This document shows positions 47,306-49,868 of a stretch of DNA of 49,868 bases, in pieces. The stretch is from the NCBI GenBank assembly GCA_902568425.1, contig CACFQM010000005.1, positions 1-49,868 of the forward strand, given 5' to 3'. A model generated the notes under the pieces. It was not told the DNA's origin and did not search any database. It saw only the letters and a program-made list of their open reading frames with translations. A program made the translations under genes and the position numbers. This DNA comes from an uncultured Pelagibacteraceae bacterium (lineage in GTDB: Bacteria; Pseudomonadota; Alphaproteobacteria; Pelagibacterales; Pelagibacteraceae). The first letter of the stretch is position 1, and every line of letters begins with the position of its first letter.

Positions 47306-48010
47306 ATGAATTTCGAAAATGAATTAATACCAGGTGTTCTAATAAAAAGATACAAACGATTTTTTGTTGATATTAAATTAAAAAATAAAATTATAACTGC
47401 ACACTGTCCAAATCCAGGTTCAATGATAAAATTATTAGATAAAGGAAACCCGGTTTGGATAACAAAATCAAAAAATGTGCACAGAAAACTTAAATATACC
47501 CTTCAAATTATTCAGGTTAATAAAATAAAAATTTGTATAAATACACATGTTACAAATAAAATAGTCCAAGAAGCAATTAATAAAGGTTCAATTAAAGAGT
47601 TAAAAGATTTTAATATAATTAGACCTGAAAAAAAGTTCGGCAAAAATACAAGATTTGATTTTTTTTTACTTAATAAAGTAACGAATAAAAAAGCATTTCT
47701 TGAAGTTAAAAGTGTATCTTTGCAAAGAAAAAACTATCATGCTGAATTTCCAGACTCCGTTACTAGCAGGGGAAAAAAGCATTTAGAAAATTTAGTAATA
47801 GCTAATAAACAGGGTTATGAAAGCTATCTTTTTTTTCTAATCCAAATAGAAAAATGCAAGTCTTTTGCTATAGCATCTGACATAGATCCCGAATATTTCA
47901 AAGTTTTTAACAGTGCATTAAAAAAAAACATAAATGTTATTTGTTATGATTGTAAATTTACAAACAAAGGAATAGAAATAAATAAAAAAATTGATTTAAT
48001 TAATGAATGA
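47306..48010 (+). CDS. sfsA: SfsA family protein (sugar fermentation stimulation homologue)
   Basis: Nuclease-like fold with an OB-type N-terminal domain. RYKRFFVDIKL, HCPNPGSMIKLL, TRFDFFLLN, FLEVKSVSLQ and FPDSVTSRGKKHLENL are diagnostic. The order Asp-Glu-x-Lys of the C-terminal domain fits a PD-(D/E)xK nuclease fold. It is 234 residues. The in vivo role is unclear even in E. coli. It overlaps map by eight bases and is 19 bases from the divergent CinA-type gene. Confidence 0.93.
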   Translation: MNFENELIPGVLIKRYKRFFVDIKLKNKIITAHCPNPGSMIKLLDKGNPVWITKSKNVHRKLKYTLQIIQVNKIKICINTHVTNKIVQEAINKGSIKELKDFNIIRPEKKFGKNTRFDFFLLNKVTNKKAFLEVKSVSLQRKNYHAEFPDSVTSRGKKHLENLVIANKQGYESYLFFLIQIEKCKSFAIASDIDPEYFKVFNSALKKNINVICYDCKFTNKGIEINKKIDLINE

Positions 48011-48779
48011 TAAAATTTTAGAGTCTTTTGAAGGTACAAGAAGAGCTGGTGCTATTGCGGCTGGAGCTTTAGACGAATTAAATTCAATTATAAAACCTGG
48101 AGTAACAACTGAGGATATAGACAAGATATGCTATGAATACATTAATGACAACGGAGCATACTCTGCGCCACTATTTTATAGAGGTTTTCCTAAATCTTGT
48201 TGTACGTCAACAAACCACATTGTATGTCACGGGATACCACAAAAAAAATTTTTAAAAGATGGTGATATATTAAATGTTGATGTTACAGCAATTAAAGACG
48301 GATGGCACGGTGATACAAGTCGAATGTTTTTAGTGGGAAACGTATCAGTAAAAGCCAAAAAATTAATTAAAGCCACTTATGAGTCTATGATTAAGGGTAT
48401 CGAGACATTAAAAGAGGGATCTTTTACTGGAGATATAGGATTTGCAATACAAAATTACGTGGAACAAAAAGGTTTCTCAGTTGTAAGGGACTTTTGTGGT
48501 CACGGACTAGGTAAAAAATTTCATGAACCTCCAAACATTTTACATTATGGAGAACCAAAAACTGGAAACAGACTGTCTGCAGGAATGTTGTTTACAATTG
48601 AACCAATGATTAATGAGGGTGAATATAATACAAAATTGCTACAAGATGGTTGGACAGCAGTTACAAAAGATAAGTCTTTGTCAGCACAATTTGAACACAC
48701 AGTTGGAGTAACTAGTAATGGTTATGAAATTTTTACTTTATCTAAGAAAAAAATGGATCTACCTGAAACATTAAAATGA
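48003..48779 (+). CDS. map: Methionine aminopeptidase, type I
   Basis: Removes the N-terminal Met from new proteins. It is 258 residues. The metal ligands fall in place: Asp93, Asp104, His167, Glu200 and Glu231. His76 in VCHGIP is the substrate-binding histidine. LSAGMLFTIEPMIN is typical of type I enzymes without an insert. It overlaps sfsA by eight bases and purB by four (ATGA). Confidence 0.97.
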   Translation: MNDKILESFEGTRRAGAIAAGALDELNSIIKPGVTTEDIDKICYEYINDNGAYSAPLFYRGFPKSCCTSTNHIVCHGIPQKKFLKDGDILNVDVTAIKDGWHGDTSRMFLVGNVSVKAKKLIKATYESMIKGIETLKEGSFTGDIGFAIQNYVEQKGFSVVRDFCGHGLGKKFHEPPNILHYGEPKTGNRLSAGMLFTIEPMINEGEYNTKLLQDGWTAVTKDKSLSAQFEHTVGVTSNGYEIFTLSKKKMDLPETLK

Positions 48780-49868
48780 TAGAAAGATACTCTAGGGAAG
48801 AAGTTAAAAAAATCTGGCAAGATCATAATAGATATAAAATTTGGTTAGACATTGAACTTGCAGCTGCTTTAGCAATGGAAAAATATAAACTAATACCAAA
48901 GGGTGTTTATAAAAAGGTTAAATCTAAATCAAAAATTGATGTAAAAAAGATTTTAAAAATTGAAGGTAAGGTAAGACATGATGTGATTGCTTTTCTCAGT
49001 TCCATAATGGAAAAATCTGGGAACGAGGGAAGATTTTTACATAAGGGAATGACGTCATCAGATGTGTTAGATACTTGTTTTAATTTACAGCTTAAACAAT
49101 CTGGAGAAATACTTCTTAAAGATATTGATAATTTATTAAGCGCAATTAAAAAACAATCAATAAAACACAAATTTACTCTTTGTATTGGTAGAAGCCACGG
49201 AATACATGCAGAACCAACAACATTTGGGCTCAAGCTTCTTACTTATTATGCAGAATTCTCAAGAAATAAAAAAAGACTTGAAAAAGCTATTGAAGATATT
49301 TCAACTTGCGCAATTTCTGGGGCTGTTGGAACGTTTGCAAATATAGATCCTAGAATTGAAAAGTTTGTTGCGAACAAATTAAAATTAAAAATTGAACCAA
49401 TTTCAACACAAATTATTCCAAGAGACAGGCATGCTCATTTTTTTTCAGTGTTGGGTATAATTGCGAGTTCTATTGAAAGATTTTCTGTCGAGATACGAAA
49501 TTTACAAAGAACAGAAGTTGCGGAAGTTTATGAGTTTTTTAAAAAAAAACAAATGGGTTCATCTGCAATGCCTCATAAAAAAAATCCAGTCCTAAGTGAG
49601 AATTTAACCGGGTTAGCAAGATTAGTAAGGTCAATGGTAATACCGGCAATGGAAAACGTTGCGTTGTGGCATGAAAGAGATATTTCACACTCAAGTGTTG
49701 AGAGAAATATTGGTCCAGATGCAACTGTAACTCTAGATTTTGCTTTAAACAGAATGAGTGAGGTAGTTAATTCTATGAAAATAAATAAGAGTAATATGAA
49801 AAAAAATTTAGATTTAACAAAAGGATTATTTTTCTCACAAAGAGTAATGCTTTTTCTTACAGAAAAGG
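48776..49868 (+). CDS. purB: Adenylosuccinate lyase, 3' end outside window
   Basis: Catalyses two fumarate-releasing steps in purine synthesis. The frame opens with ATG 48776, overlapping the map stop, and stays open to the window end (364 codons). MIERYSREEVKKIW is the PurB N-terminus. HDVIAF, KGMTSSDVLDTC and the fumarase-superfamily signature GSSAMPHKKNP (about residues 262-272) are present. The family is about 430 residues, so roughly 65 are missing. No stop or frameshift was found where I checked. Confidence 0.96.
   Translation, partial: MIERYSREEVKKIWQDHNRYKIWLDIELAAALAMEKYKLIPKGVYKKVKSKSKIDVKKILKIEGKVRHDVIAFLSSIMEKSGNEGRFLHKGMTSSDVLDTCFNLQLKQSGEILLKDIDNLLSAIKKQSIKHKFTLCIGRSHGIHAEPTTFGLKLLTYYAEFSRNKKRLEKAIEDISTCAISGAVGTFANIDPRIEKFVANKLKLKIEPISTQIIPRDRHAHFFSVLGIIASSIERFSVEIRNLQRTEVAEVYEFFKKKQMGSSAMPHKKNPVLSENLTGLARLVRSMVIPAMENVALWHERDISHSSVERNIGPDATVTLDFALNRMSEVVNSMKINKSNMKKNLDLTKGLFFSQRVMLFLTEK

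Overview
The window looks like a chromosomal segment from a streamlined, AT-rich marine alphaproteobacterium of the SAR11 / Candidatus Pelagibacter type. This is inferred, not searched. The supporting signs are very AT-rich Lys/Asn/Ile-heavy coding, gaps of a few bases with many start/stop overlaps, the alphaproteobacterial order tuf-tRNA-Trp-secE-nusG-rplKAJL-rpoBC-rpsLG-fusA-S10/spc/alpha, and TRAP transport. No rRNA, CRISPR, insertion sequence or phage gene was seen. The longest unambiguous gap is 172 bases.

Region 1 (1-1253): the 3' end of lipB on the + strand converges on rluC. Region 2 (1264-30110, all on the minus strand) is one almost unbroken expression superlocus. In transcription order it runs tRNA-Tyr, tRNA-Gly, tuf, tRNA-Trp, secE, nusG, rplK, rplA, rplJ, rplL, rpoB, rpoC, rpsL, rpsG, fusA, rpsJ, rplC, rplD, rplW, rplB, rpsS, rplV, rpsC, rplP, rpmC, rpsQ, rplN, rplX, rplE, rpsN, rpsH, rplF, rplR, rpsE, rplO, secY, adk, rpsM, rpsK, rpoA, rplQ, rluC. 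Two essential genes carry apparent lesions. rpoC has an in-frame TAA just before the conserved MLKGKQGRF block, and rplF is one base short in a six-A run. rpmD is missing from its usual place between rpsE and rplO.

Region 3 (30246-34440): rlmB and tRNA-Thr on the + strand, then on the minus strand an NAD-dependent formate dehydrogenase, NAD kinase, a CgeB-like glycosyltransferase and tRNA-Leu. Region 4 (34502-41535) is a catabolic block beside tRNA-Leu. It holds a BKACE (DUF849) enzyme, an MhpA-like FAD hydroxylase, a BphC-like extradiol dioxygenase, a TRAP binding protein, a fumarylacetoacetase-family enzyme and TRAP permeases DctQ and DctM. Together they suggest uptake and meta-cleavage of an unidentified aromatic acid.

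Region 5 (41532-47286) is a tight minus-strand run: a small CPIC membrane protein, pirin, a type I sulfatase, a GT8-like and a GT17-like glycosyltransferase, a gamma-glutamylcyclotransferase-fold protein and a CinA-type domain protein. Region 6 (47306-49868, + strand) holds sfsA, map and the 5' part of purB, which runs off the window.
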